The notes: generated from the sequence alone by a model not told the origin. 64,000 bases of DNA from Streptomyces sp. NBC_01233 (GCF_035989305.1 NZ_CP108514.1:6986501-7050500), one strand, 5' to 3'; shown: positions 9,979 to 19,694, numbered from the stretch's first letter. Program-made: numbers and translations.

Positions 9979-10350
9979 TCAGTTTCGCTCGGCCGTGCGG
10001 GTGGCGGCCTGCCGGTGGACGTCGTCCATGGCGGCGGACCGAATCCTGGTGATCAGTTCTTCCAGGGCCGGTGGCGGCAGTGCGCCGGGCTGTGCGTAGA
10101 GCACGGTCCGGTCGCGGACGGCCATCAGGGTGGGGATGGATGAGATCCGGAAGGCGCCGGCGAGTTCCGGCTGTGCCTCGGTGTCGACCTTGCCGAAGAC
10201 GATATCCGGGTGGCGCTCGGCCGCCCGCTCGTAGACGGGGCCGAACATGCGGCAGGGTCCGCACCATCCTGCCCAGAAGTCGATCAGCACGATCTCAGAG
10301 CCCGTGACGGTCTTCTCGAAGTTTTCCTTGGTCAGCTCGACGGTCGGCAT
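9979..10350 (-). CDS. Thioredoxin
   Basis: This is a classic 123-residue thioredoxin: FWAGWCGPC with Cys30 and Cys33, a central VDTEAQPELA strand region and the cis-proline SIPTLM. It reduces disulfides and can reduce protein persulfides in the cytoplasm. The ATG at 10350 is preferred over an upstream GTG at 10359 because GGAGGAGAG lies 8-9 bp before the ATG and would overlap the GTG. A large dyad of the ATACCC-N4-GGGTAT class (10364-10393) overlaps this ribosome site, placing the gene under the same repressor as the divergent rhodanese gene. Confidence 0.93.
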   Translation of the reverse strand: MPTVELTKENFEKTVTGSEIVLIDFWAGWCGPCRMFGPVYERAAERHPDIVFGKVDTEAQPELAGAFRISSIPTLMAVRDRTVLYAQPGALPPPALEELITRIRSAAMDDVHRQAATRTAERN

Positions 10351-10363
10351 GGGTTCCACTCTC

Positions 10364-10393
10364 CTCCCATATACCCGGTGGGGTATATGGGAG
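10364..10393. promoter_or_regulatory. CstR/CsoR-type operator, copy 1 (before thioredoxin)
   Basis: A perfect dyad with 13-bp arms, CTCCCATATACCC and GGGTATATGGGAG, flanks GGTG. The core ATACCC-N4-GGGTAT recurs before most genes of the locus and before the CsoR-family gene itself. It overlaps the thioredoxin ribosome site. Confidence 0.85.
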
Positions 10394-10444
10394 CTTCAAC
10401 GGGCGTAAGGGCGGGATTGTTCCAAGCTCCCGCGATCCATTGGC

Positions 10445-10472
10445 TGTCGAATACCCAGGGGGGTATTTGACA
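10445..10472. promoter_or_regulatory. CstR/CsoR-type operator, copy 2
   Basis: AATACCC-AGGG-GGGTATT, with the dyad extended outwards by TGTC and GACA. It lies in the divergent promoter region between thioredoxin and the first rhodanese gene. Confidence 0.85.
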
Positions 10473-10505
10473 GCGCTGGTGGAGGCGCTTACCGTCGAAG
10501 ACGTA

Positions 10506-10521
10506 ATACCCAGGGGGGTAT
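10506..10521. promoter_or_regulatory. CstR/CsoR-type operator, copy 3 (before rhodanese)
   Basis: ATACCC-AGGG-GGGTAT ends just before the ribosome site of the rhodanese gene at 10541. It is the third operator within 160 bp, so this divergent region is probably tightly controlled in both directions. Confidence 0.85.
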
Positions 10522-10540
10522 CTGGAGGTGAATCTCGCTC

Positions 10541-10867
10541 ATGGCTCGTGAAGTGGACCTGGAGACGTTCGCCGCGGCCTGGACTGCCGGCGCCGTGGTT
10601 CTCGACGTGCGGGAGCCGGAGGAGTATCGGGCGGCGCACGTGCCTGGTGCGCACCTCGCCCCGCTGTCCACGCTGGCCGCCGCACTGCCCCGGGTACCCA
10701 AGGGGCGAACGGTGTATGTGATCTGTGCGAGCGGTAACCGCAGCCAGTGGGCCGCGGACCGCCTTGCCGCCGTCGGGATGGATGCCCTTTCCGTCGCCGG
10801 TGGGACCCGAGGCTGGGCCGGCACGGGCCGCCCGGTCGTAACGGGATCCGCCCCCGGGGCGGTCTGA
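10541..10867 (+). CDS. Single-domain rhodanese (sulfurtransferase)
   Basis: The 108-residue protein has one rhodanese domain: LDVREPEEY, HVPGAHLAPL and the active loop Cys62-Ala-Ser-Gly-Asn-Arg-Ser. It would carry a persulfide on Cys62 and pass sulfur to acceptors such as low-molecular-weight thiols. The ATG at 10541 follows GGAGGTGA. An operator sits immediately upstream and another separates it from the dioxygenase-rhodanese gene, so each gene may have its own repressible promoter. Confidence 0.93.
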   Translation: MAREVDLETFAAAWTAGAVVLDVREPEEYRAAHVPGAHLAPLSTLAAALPRVPKGRTVYVICASGNRSQWAADRLAAVGMDALSVAGGTRGWAGTGRPVVTGSAPGAV

Positions 10868-10921
10868 CCCTCCCCCGTTCACGCGGGCCCGCCCCTCCGG
10901 GGAGCGGCCACCTTTTGACCT

Positions 10922-10947
10922 CTCGGATACCCCCCAGGGTATCCGAG
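10922..10947. promoter_or_regulatory. CstR/CsoR-type operator, copy 4 (before persulfide dioxygenase)
   Basis: CTCGGATACCC and GGGTATCCGAG flank CCCA: a perfect dyad with 11-bp arms, about 20 bp before the GTG start of the dioxygenase-rhodanese gene. Confidence 0.87.
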
Positions 10948-10968
10948 TCATCGACTACGGAGGTTTCC

Positions 10969-12357
10969 GTGTTCTTCGCCCAGTACTACCTCGACTGCCT
11001 CTCGCAGGCGTCGTACATGATTGCCGACGAGACCACCGGCAAGGCGGTGGTCGTCGACCCCCGCCGGGACATCTCGGAGTACCTGGCGGACGCCGAGGCT
11101 CGCGGCTTCACTGTGGTCGGCGTCATCAACACTCACTTCCACGCGGACTTCGTCGCCGGACACCTCGAGATGGCGGCCGAGACCGGCGCCTGGATCGGCT
11201 ACGGACGCCGGGCCGAGACCGAGTACCCCATCCGCAAGCTCGCCGACGGCGAGACGATCAGCCTTGGCGGCGTCACCCTGGAGATCATGGAGACCCCCGG
11301 GCACACCCCGGAATCGATCAGCGTGCTGGTCTACGAGCACGGTCAGGACACCGTCCCGTACGGCGTGCTCACCGGTGACGCGCTCTTCATCGGCGACGTG
11401 GGCCGCCCCGACCTGCTCGCCTCCATCGGTGTCACCGCCGGCGAACTCGGCGCCATGCTCTACGACAGCGTCCAGAACAAGCTGATGGGCCTGCCGGATG
11501 AGGTGCGGGTCTTCCCCGCGCACGGCGCCGGATCCGCCTGCGGCAAGAACCTTTCGACGGAGAAGCAGTCCACCATCGGCGAGCAGCGGGCCACCAACTA
11601 CGCCTGCGCGCCCATGTCGCAGGAGGACTTCGTGGCGATCGTGACCGCCGGTCAGTCCGCTGCTCCCGGCTACTTCGTCTACGACGCGATCCTGAACCGC
11701 AGTGAGCGTCCGCTGTTCGATCCGGCCGCCGCACCGAGGCCGCTGAGCGTCGAGGACTTCACCGGCCTCCGCACTTCCGGCGCCGTGGTGGTCGACGCCC
11801 GTGACCCCCAGGAGTTCGCCGCCGGACACCTGCGCGGCTCGGTGAACGTGCCGGCCGACGGCCGCTTCGCCGAGCAGGCCGGCACCGTCCTGCCCACCGA
11901 CGCCGACCTGCTGGTCGTCGCCCCGCAGAACCGCGAGGAGGAGATCGTCACGCGCCTGGCCCGGATCGGCTTCGACCGCGTGGCCGGATACCTGCGCTCC
12001 CCGGACGACGCCCTGACCGCCCTCGCCGACGAGGTCACCCCGGCCAGCCGCCTCACCGCCGCCCAGGCCTGTGCCGCCCTGGCGGGCGACAACCCGCCGG
12101 TCGTCATCGACGTCCGCAACTGCGGCGAGCGCGGTGACAACGGCTTCATCGACGGCGCCCTGCACATCGCGCTCGGCGAGCTGCCCCGCCGCCTGGACGA
12201 GGTTCCCGGCGACCGGCCCCTGGTCCTGCACTGCGCGGGCGGCCACCGCTCCTCGATCGCCGCGAGCCTGCTGCGCCACCACGGCTTCACCGACGTCTCG
12301 GACATCCTCGGCGGCTACGCCGCCTGGGCGCTACTGAACACCCCCGCGACCGTCTGA
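10969..12357 (+). CDS. Persulfide dioxygenase-rhodanese fusion (CstB-like)
   Basis: The 462-residue protein has an N-terminal metallo-beta-lactamase domain of the ETHE1/persulfide dioxygenase type, with metal motif THFHADFVAGH around residues 55-65 and TPGHTPES later. Two rhodanese domains follow. The first (DARDPQEF) has no Cys in its active loop. The second (DVRNCGERGDNG) has an intact loop, His-Cys422-Ala-Gly-Gly-His-Arg. This MBL / pseudo-rhodanese / rhodanese order is that of CstB, which oxidises thiol persulfides to thiosulfate. The GTG at 10969 follows ACGGAGG and is preferred to a long upstream extension that would read through the operator. The gene is preceded by operator copy 4. 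Confidence 0.9.
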   Translation: MFFAQYYLDCLSQASYMIADETTGKAVVVDPRRDISEYLADAEARGFTVVGVINTHFHADFVAGHLEMAAETGAWIGYGRRAETEYPIRKLADGETISLGGVTLEIMETPGHTPESISVLVYEHGQDTVPYGVLTGDALFIGDVGRPDLLASIGVTAGELGAMLYDSVQNKLMGLPDEVRVFPAHGAGSACGKNLSTEKQSTIGEQRATNYACAPMSQEDFVAIVTAGQSAAPGYFVYDAILNRSERPLFDPAAAPRPLSVEDFTGLRTSGAVVVDARDPQEFAAGHLRGSVNVPADGRFAEQAGTVLPTDADLLVVAPQNREEEIVTRLARIGFDRVAGYLRSPDDALTALADEVTPASRLTAAQACAALAGDNPPVVIDVRNCGERGDNGFIDGALHIALGELPRRLDEVPGDRPLVLHCAGGHRSSIAASLLRHHGFTDVSDILGGYAAWALLNTPATV

Positions 12358-12482
12358 CCGGCTGCCGCCCCACAGACCGGCCCTTCCCGGCCGCGACGAA
12401 CCGCCGGCGCCCGTGCGGGGAGACCCTCTGCCCTGACGGGCCCTCCTCGCGCGGGCCCCGGCCCCCGACGCTGACCTCAGAT

Positions 12483-12498
12483 ATACCCCGCCCCGTAT
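12483..12498. promoter_or_regulatory. Degenerate CstR/CsoR-type operator, copy 5
   Basis: ATACCCCGCCCCGTAT has the left half intact (ATACCC), but the right half is CCGTAT instead of GGGTAT. It occupies the expected position 37 bp before the rhodanese-membrane gene, so it may be a weak site. Confidence 0.5.
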
Positions 12499-12534
12499 TT
12501 GCGTACGGAATCATCTCACCACGACGGAGTTTTC

Positions 12535-13115
12535 ATGACGACCGACGCCTCCCGTATCGCCGGCCTCACCCCCACCGCCCTTCAGCAGCTGATCGGCAGC
12601 GGGCGCGGTCCCCGCGTGCTGGACGTGCGGACCCCGGGCGAGTTCCGGACGGTCCACATTCCCGGTTCCTACAACGTCCCGCTGGACACCCTGCGTGAGC
12701 ACCGCGCCGAACTCCTGACCCACCTCGACGAGGACGTCGTCCTCGTCTGTCGTTCCGGTGCCCGCGCCGCCCAGGCCGAGCAGGCCCTCGCCGAGGCCGG
12801 TCTGCCGAACCTGCGCGTCCTGGACGGCGGCATGATGGCCTGGGAGGCCGCCGGTGCTCCCGTCAACCGGGGCGAGGCGCGCTGGGACCTGGAGCGCCAG
12901 GTCCGCCTGATCGCCGGATCGATCGTGCTCGTCACCGGCGTCGTGGGCGTGTTCGTGCCCGGAGCGCACCTGATCGGCACCGCGATCGGCGCCGGGCTGA
13001 CGTTCGCCGCGCTCAGCAACACCTGTGCGATGGGCATGATGCTGGCCAAGCTTCCCTACAACCGCGGCCCGCGCACCGACATCCGCACCGTCATCGCCTC
13101 CCTGCGGGACCGCTC

Positions 13116-13119
<4 letters not shown>
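12535..13119 (+). CDS. Rhodanese with C-terminal DUF2892 membrane domain (YgaP-like)
   Basis: Residues 10-115 form a rhodanese domain with active loop Cys72-Arg-Ser-Gly-Ala-Arg-Ala. Residues about 125-185 form two close hydrophobic helices (LIAGSIVLVTGVVGVFV, then GTAIGAGLTFAALSN) of the DUF2892 type. This is the architecture of YgaP, an inner-membrane rhodanese. It would handle sulfane sulfur at the membrane, next to the TauE/SafE exporter encoded downstream. The ATG at 12535 follows GACGGAG. The stop overlaps the GTG of the exporter gene by four bases, so the two are translationally coupled. Confidence 0.92.
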
Positions 13120-14334
<1,215 letters not shown>

Positions 14335-14337
14335 CAC

Positions 14338-14375
14338 ACGACGGCGGGCGGCGGACATCCGCCGGCCGCCGTCGT
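14338..14375 (+). terminator. Hairpin terminator after the CsoR-family gene
   Basis: A 17-bp stem with one mismatch (left arm ACGACGGCGGGCGGCGG) surrounds a 4-base loop, starting 4 bp after the stop codon and followed by only a short T tract. It probably ends the sulfur operon. Confidence 0.75.
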
Positions 14376-14639
14376 TTCACGCCGCGGGCGGATGCGTGCG
14401 CGCCCAGCTTCCGCCGGCTCGGTCACCAGTTCCCCACCCATGACCGAACCAACAACTGACCTGCCCGACCGTCACCACAAAGACCAGTGCAGTACGAGAA
14501 GGCGGCGAAGAGGCGGTTGAGCAGAAGCGCCGCACCGGCACGGTTCTGCGCCGGGATGACAGTATGAGCCGCTCGGGCTGGGTGCGGCGATCGGCATGAT
14601 GATGACCGAGCGCGGCCTGGTCGCCCCGGCCGCCGGCGG

Positions 14640-14990
14640 CAGCGCCCCGGCCCAGTGAGGGGCCGGCCTCCCGACGGCCGCGCCCGAGCTCGTCGGGCAC
14701 GTCCAGGCGGTGAAGTTCGACGCGGAGACCGGGCGCCTGGGCGTCGCCCCCGACGCCCCCGCGTACGGGGGAGCTGCGCTGGATGGCGCCGAAGCTGATC
14801 GCGGCCACCAACGAGCAGGTGTCCGGCGCGAGCGTGCCCGCCGTGCATGGCCTGCCGCCCGCCCCTGGGAAGGCCGGGCCCACCACGGTGGCCACCGACC
14901 CGATCTCGCCTCCGGCCATGCCCGTCGCGCCCTGCCGCCCGTCCGGGCCGATGGCCACGCTGCCGGGTATGCCGAAGCATCGTCAGTGAC
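14640..14990 (+). pseudogene. Decayed DUF721 (DciA-like) gene
   Basis: Two frames together give a DUF721-like core: PELVGHVQAVKFDAETGRLG in one frame, then, after a shift at the G-run near 14767, ELRWMAPKLIAATNEQVSG in another. DUF721 proteins include DciA, a helicase loader, and related copies occur on actinobacterial plasmids and chromosome ends. No intact start, no single frame and no clear 5' part are visible. It adds to the evidence that 14.5-17.3 kb is an element graveyard. The assignment rests on pattern recognition alone. Confidence 0.5.
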
Positions 14991-14999
14991 CGGGCCCGA

Positions 15000-15516
15000 A
15001 GGGGTAGCCGTACCTTGCCGCACCGGAGCTCCCCGCGTACGACGGCCGCCGGCCTCCGACGTCACCATCGTGCGTCGCGACGGCACCCAGGAGACCCGGC
15101 CGGCCCTGGCCCCGCGGCTGTCCCGGGGCTCGTACGACCCCGCCCGCGCCAAGCCCCGGGAGACGGGGAAATCGGCAAAGAAGTGCGCCAGCTGCGACGG
15201 TACGACGCGTGGCGGCATCTGCCCGGCGAGTGCGCCCCGAGGGCGGTGCAGCCCCGCCCGACGGGCCGGAAGTCGCCCTGCACGAGAAGGTCGCCCGCCG
15301 GTTCTGGGTCCGCCGCCGCTGCCCCGTTCGCGACGCGAAGGCCGGCCAGGACTGCACCGACCCGGGCCCGCTGCTACGCATGCGCCAGGCGCTACTGACT
15401 TTCCACTGGTCCCCACGGCTGGGATCTGACCGTTGGATCCGCCTACCGAGAGAGACGACAACGCCTCTCGGCTGAGTACCTGAACTCTGGGACGACAAGG
15501 GCACTACCGTTCGACT
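15000..15516. other. Degraded segment with no assignable gene
   Basis: Several frames overlap without a consistent coding signal. One plus-strand stretch near 15270-15370 (ALHEKVARRFWVRRRCPV, then Cys-containing residues) faintly resembles a small zinc-finger fragment of phage or plasmid proteins, but I cannot support a call. Confidence 0.4.
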
Positions 15517-16116
15517 GTGATCAACATCGACGGAACCCGCCTCGGGGTCGAAGCCGCCCGCCGCCTGCGGCAGACCGACTGCTGCACCATCGAACCTGGC
15601 CTCAGCCACGACGAGTTCGATCGCATCGAGGCCGAGTACGGCATCCAGTTCTCCGACGACCACCGCGCTTTCCTGGCCGCCGGCCTACCCGTGTGCTCAC
15701 CACCCGAAGAGGGCGCCACCTGGGAGAAGCCCTGGCCGGACTGGCGCAACGGCGACCCCGACGAACTCCGCTCCCATCTCGCCTGGCCGACCGATGCGGT
15801 GCTGTCAGCGGTCGAGCACGGGTACTGGCACGCCTCGTGGGGCCCGCGCCTCGCAGAACCGCAGGACGCCCGGGCCGCAGCAAAGAAGCACCTGGCGTCG
15901 GTGCCCCAACTGGTACCTCTCTACGCGCACCGGTTCCTTCCCGCAGGTGGGGGAACCCATGGGCACCCGGTCCTGTCGATCTGGGGCACGGACATCATCT
16001 ACTACGGCGAAGACCTTGCCGACTACATCAGCCACGAGTTCGAAGAGGGGCACGACCACCCCGAGACCTGGAACCCGCGGGCCACCGTCGCCTTCTGGCA
16101 GGACTTCGTTCAGTAG
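15517..16116 (+). CDS. SMI1/KNR4 (SUKH)-like protein
   Basis: The 199-residue soluble protein starts with GTG. Features that fit the SUKH fold are a helical start, IEAEYGIQFSDDHRAFLAAG (the typical Glu-x-x-x-Gly-hydrophobic-Pro/Ser-x-Asp-h-(R/L)-x-F-L signature) and a C-terminal half with HPVLSIWGTDIIYYGEDLADY. SUKH proteins are often immunity proteins to nuclease or deaminase toxins; others have housekeeping roles. No toxin gene is recognisable beside it: neighbours are decayed DciA-like and integrase pieces. It could be an orphan immunity gene left by an element. Family moderately sure, role unknown. Confidence 0.65.
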   Translation: MINIDGTRLGVEAARRLRQTDCCTIEPGLSHDEFDRIEAEYGIQFSDDHRAFLAAGLPVCSPPEEGATWEKPWPDWRNGDPDELRSHLAWPTDAVLSAVEHGYWHASWGPRLAEPQDARAAAKKHLASVPQLVPLYAHRFLPAGGGTHGHPVLSIWGTDIIYYGEDLADYISHEFEEGHDHPETWNPRATVAFWQDFVQ

Positions 16117-16119
16117 TCC

Positions 16120-17305
16120 ATCTGCCTTGCTACAGATCTCAGACGCGGTCTGACGGCCGGTGAGGTCACCGGGGGCGTACTTCTTCCAGGTTCCTCCCGC
16201 CTGCGCGGCAACGGCCTCGGTATGGACGGCGTGGTAGCCGAGCATCCCGGCGACGACCGAGGGTGGGGCTTGAAAGACGAGCTGTTGCAGGGTTGCGGTC
16301 CGGCCGTGGAGGGTGGGAATACCCCCGGCAGCGAGCCGCCTGCCAAGGCTCGCGGGGTCCATCGGCTGCCCGGCTCGGCGCCCGGGGAAGAGCCAGTCGC
16401 TGGCCGGAGCGGTGCCGTTCGGCCGGTTCGGCCGTGCGGTGTGGATGTAGTCGAGGAGCACGCCGGCGAAGGGCTCGGGGACTGGGGTGGGCGGCTCGCC
16501 GAGCCGGAGTGCGACCTGATCGGTTTCGTGCTGGACGTCGTGGATGGTGAGCCGGACCAGACGCCGGATGGGCTGGGCATAGAGCAGGATCGGTGCGGCG
16601 GCGATCCGCTCCAGATTCTCGTCCAGGCCGAGCGCGTCCCGGTAGGCGGCGAAGCGGGTGTTCATCTGCGAGAACCCGATCCGGGCCGAGCGCTCGGAGG
16701 GGAAGGGCGCCCCGGTGCCGGAGGTGGCGAACAGCGGGCGGACCTCCTCGTTCCACTGCTGCAGGATCTCCGCCGACCAGTCCCAGACCGTCAGTACGCT
16801 GCGGCGCTTGGGCGGTGAGCCCTTCTTCGCCTTGCCGTGGCGCACGTAGAGGACGCCGTAGTCGCCGAACTCGAGCCCCTCGGGGTTGCGGCCGAAGTCG
16901 ACGCTGTCGAGCATCCTCGTCTCGTTTCGTCGCAGGCCGAAGGCGTACGCGGTCTTGAACAGCACCGCGTCGCGGAAGGCTGGCAGCCAGCCCTTGCGGC
17001 CCCGGCCGCGGACCCGCTCGACCTGATCGTCGGCGTGGTCGAAGAACGCCTGCAGCTCGTCATGGGTGAAAGCCCGCTTCCCGGCGTCGGCCTCGGCCTC
17101 CTCCACGTGCACGGCGGAGTTCCACTCGTGGACGACCTGCACCGGGTGGGTGCCGAACCGCTCCTCGCAGGTCGCTGCCCAGCCGTATGGTCTGCCCGGG
17201 GCGGGTGGCCAGCAGGTCGATGTCCTGGGTGAGCATGCCGGCGAGGACTTCACGCTCGTCCGTTTTCGGAGGGATACCCGGGCTGTTCTGCCAGCGGCAG
17301 AACAC
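16120..17305 (-). pseudogene. Chimaeric remnant of two tyrosine recombinases
   Basis: Minus-strand reading gives three pieces. (a) Near 17305-17170: TDEREVLAGMLTQDIDLLATR in one frame. (b) 17165-16612, after a frameshift: an integrase middle with KTAYAFGLRRNETRMLDSVD (Arg I) and NTRFAAYRDALGLDENL, where an HSLRR-type box should follow. (c) Instead, at about 16612, a different recombinase tail begins (APILLYAQPIRRLVRLTIHD) and runs through LFPGRRAGQP, GIPTLHGRTATLQQL and AGGTWKKYAPGD to about 16120. Neither part is complete, so two element integrases were fused by deletion. The frame continues to 15805 only as read-through antisense to the SUKH-like gene. Confidence 0.7.
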
Positions 17306-17344
17306 CGGCCGGACCGGGCCCGACGATCACTACAGTCCAGTCTC

Positions 17345-18082
17345 ATGACGACGATTACGACGCGTACGGTCGAGTATCCGGCCGACGGTTTGACGATGAT
17401 CGGGCACCTCGCGCTCCCGGCCGGTGTCGACCGCCGGCCCGCGGTGCTGCTCGGACCAGAGGGCATGGGGCTCAGCGACGTCGAGCGCCGCCGGGCCGAT
17501 GCTCTCGCCGAGCTGGGATATGTAGCGCTGGCCTTCGACCTTCACGGTGGGCGCTATTTGGGGGACCCCGAGGAGATGCTGGCCCGTTGCATGCCGCTGC
17601 TCGCCGACCCCGACCGGATGCGAGGCATCGGCCACGCGGCGCTCGACGTGTTGCGCACCGAACCGCGGACCGACCCCGACCGGATCGCCGCCGTCGGCTA
17701 CGGCACCGGGGGCGCCATCGCGCTGGAACTCGGGCGCGATGGCGTCAACCTGCGCGCGATCGGGACAGTCAACGCAACTACCACGGGCCGACCGGGCGAG
17801 GCGGCGCGCATTCGCTGCCCGGTGTGGGCCGGGGTCGGGTCGGAAGACCCGATCATGCCGCCCGCGCAACGGAACGCGTTCACCGCTGAGATGCAGGCCG
17901 CGGGCGTCGACTGGCGCCTCGCGGTCTACGGCGGCGCCTTGCACGCCTTCCACCACCCGCCGGTCGACCACCCCATGGTCCCCGGCGTCGGCTACCACCC
18001 ACAGCACGCGCAGCGAGCCTGGCGCGACGTCGTCGACCTGCTCGCCGAGTGCCTGCCCGTGACGGAGGACCTGGGGGTATGA
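17345..18082 (+). CDS. Dienelactone-hydrolase-family protein with unusual nucleophile motif
   Basis: The 245-residue alpha/beta-hydrolase has the DLH family layout: a conserved Glu in LGPEGMGL, ELGYVALAFDLHGG, a late Asp in GVGSEDPIMPP and a His in GGALHAFHHP. The nucleophile elbow, normally GxCxGG or GxSxGG, reads GYGTGG: the Cys/Ser position is Gly, next to a Thr. Either Thr or water takes over or the protein has lost hydrolase activity. The ATG at 17345 begins MTTITTRTVEYPADG; no strong ribosome site precedes it. It is a stand-alone gene between an integrase scar and the broken cysteine desulfurase, with no clear pathway context. Confidence 0.75.
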   Translation: MTTITTRTVEYPADGLTMIGHLALPAGVDRRPAVLLGPEGMGLSDVERRRADALAELGYVALAFDLHGGRYLGDPEEMLARCMPLLADPDRMRGIGHAALDVLRTEPRTDPDRIAAVGYGTGGAIALELGRDGVNLRAIGTVNATTTGRPGEAARIRCPVWAGVGSEDPIMPPAQRNAFTAEMQAAGVDWRLAVYGGALHAFHHPPVDHPMVPGVGYHPQHAQRAWRDVVDLLAECLPVTEDLGV

Positions 18083-18389
18083 CCCAGGCAAACACGCTGG
18101 CGCCTGGCCTGGTCGGCGTCGGGCACCGACAGTCCCCTCCCCTCGAGTCCGCACAGCAGAACCGCATTCGGGCAGATGCTCGATTGCGGAGACGTATGCA
18201 CAACTGCCGCAGTGCATGCCGGATTTACTGCGGCGGAGCTCCTGCCGTGATCATCGCGGCGCGCACAGCACAGAGTCGAGTCCTGCCAGACCGTCGGTGA
18301 CGTGCTCCGTGGCGAGGGCGGGCAGGCGTAGGATTCGCGCACGGAGCAGGCTGTGGGGAGCAGCTTGCCGATAGGCGAGGGTGGCGCCG
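18083..18389. other. Gap downstream of the DLH-family gene
   Basis: No credible gene. The minus strand contains the scrambled continuation of the cysteine desulfurase remnant (RQAAPHSLLRARILRLPALA) but not its conserved C-terminal half. Confidence 0.45.
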
Positions 18390-19012
18390 GGACCCCAGCC
18401 CCTCGATGGCGAGCGGGACCTGCCCCGCCGCTTGAGCGGCGTCGCGGTGGAAGAGTGCCCCGTGCTCGTGGGCCGGCGTGGCGAGTCCGGCCACCGGTTG
18501 CAGGGCCCCGGTCTCGTTGTTCGCCGCCTTCACCGACACCAGCACCGTGTCCTCGGTGAAGGCGGCGGCCAACGGCTTCGGCTCAACGAGCCCCTCCCGG
18601 TCGACAGGCAGGAGCGTCACCTTCGCGCCGTGCAGCCGCTCCAGCGCACGGCATGTCTCCAGCACGGCGGGGTGCTCGGTGGCCTGCGTGATCACGTGCG
18701 GACGCGGCTGGAGGCCAGCACCACACCGCGCAGCGCCGTCAAGTCGGCCTCGGAACCGGAGGCGGTGAAGACGGCCTTCCCCGCCCTGGCACCGATCAAG
18801 TCCGCCACCTGGGCGCGGGCCTCGTCCAGTGCCCGGCGAGGCGCCTGGGCGTAGGGGTGGCTGCTGGAGGGGTTCCCGAAGAAATCCGTCAGATGCGGCA
18901 GCATCGCCTCGGCGACTCGCGGGTCGACCGGGGTGGTGGCGTTGTGGTCCAGGTAGACCGGCCCGCCGGCGAGACGCGGGTGCGAGGGAACGCTTTCGGG
19001 GATGGGATTCAC
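18390..19012 (-). pseudogene. Cysteine desulfurase (NifS/IscS-type), frameshifted and truncated
   Basis: The start is clear: a GTG at 19012 overlaps the stop of the ArsR-rhodanese gene, and the protein opens with VYLDHNATTPVDPRVAEAML and GNPSSSHPYA. Near 18700 the frame switches: ASGSEADLTALRGVVL is followed in another frame by VITQATEHPAVLETCRALER. The second frame continues through ANNETGALQPVAGLA and LFHRDAAQAAGQVPL and then breaks up near 18395. The PLP-binding Lys segment (HK) and the catalytic Cys loop are missing. A pyridoxal enzyme releasing sulfur from cysteine would have fitted this operon, but this copy cannot work. Confidence 0.85.
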
Positions 19013-19686
19013 GTTGTCGCCCCGGCGTGTACGGGAAGGTCGGCCAGGCGCCACTCGAGCATGCCGTCGTTGAGCCGGATCGCCCGTCGGCCGTGGTCGG
19101 TGAGCAGGCGCACGGCGTCGTAGGCGAGGGCGCAGTACTCGCCGCGGCAATAGACGACGACCTCCGCGTCCTCGGCCAGCTCGCCGATCCGGTCGGTCAG
19201 CTCGGCGACCGGGATGCACACAGCCCCGGGGATGTGTCCGGCGAGGTACTCCTCCAGCGGCCGGACGTCGAGCACGACTACGTTGCCGGCCTCGACCCGG
19301 GCCAGGAGTTCCTCGCGGGTGACCTCGGCTGCGCCGTCCTCACCGAGGTAGGCGTCCCGGGCGACGGGAACGGCGGCCTGGTGGCGGTCGGCGACCTTGC
19401 GCAGCAGGGCGAAGAGCTGGGCGACGTCGTCACCGGCGAGCCGGTAGTGGATCCGTACGCCTTCGCGCCGGGTGGCGACGAAACCGGCCTGCTTGAGGGT
19501 CTGCAGATGCGCCGAGGCGGTGGTCAGGTTCAGTCCGGCAGCCTTCGCCAGGGCGTCCACGGTGCGCTCGCCCTGCGCGAGCAGGTCGAGCAGTTCCAGG
19601 CGCTTGCCGCTGGCCAGCGCCTTGCCGCTGGCGGCGAACGCGTCGTAGAGGGCGGCCTTCGTGCCGCTGGTGATGGCGTCGCGCAT
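19009..19686 (-). CDS. ArsR-family regulator fused to a rhodanese domain
   Basis: The 225-residue protein has a winged-helix ArsR domain (residues about 20-100; recognition helix LTTASAHLQTLKQAGFV, wing GVRIHYRLAG). A complete rhodanese domain follows (residues about 120-220): VVVLDVRPLEEYLAGHIPGA and loop Cys180-Arg-Gly-Glu-Tyr-Cys185. There is no Cys in the DNA-binding domain, so any sulfur signal would enter through the rhodanese Cys. The ATG at 19686 is chosen because GGAGG lies 5 bp upstream. It is divergent from an MBL-rhodanese gene and overlaps a cysteine desulfurase remnant. The likely role is de-repression of the divergent operon by sulfane sulfur; this is inferred from context. Confidence 0.9.
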   Translation of the reverse strand: MRDAITSGTKAALYDAFAASGKALASGKRLELLDLLAQGERTVDALAKAAGLNLTTASAHLQTLKQAGFVATRREGVRIHYRLAGDDVAQLFALLRKVADRHQAAVPVARDAYLGEDGAAEVTREELLARVEAGNVVVLDVRPLEEYLAGHIPGAVCIPVAELTDRIGELAEDAEVVVYCRGEYCALAYDAVRLLTDHGRRAIRLNDGMLEWRLADLPVHAGATT

Positions 19687-19694
19687 TGCATCCT

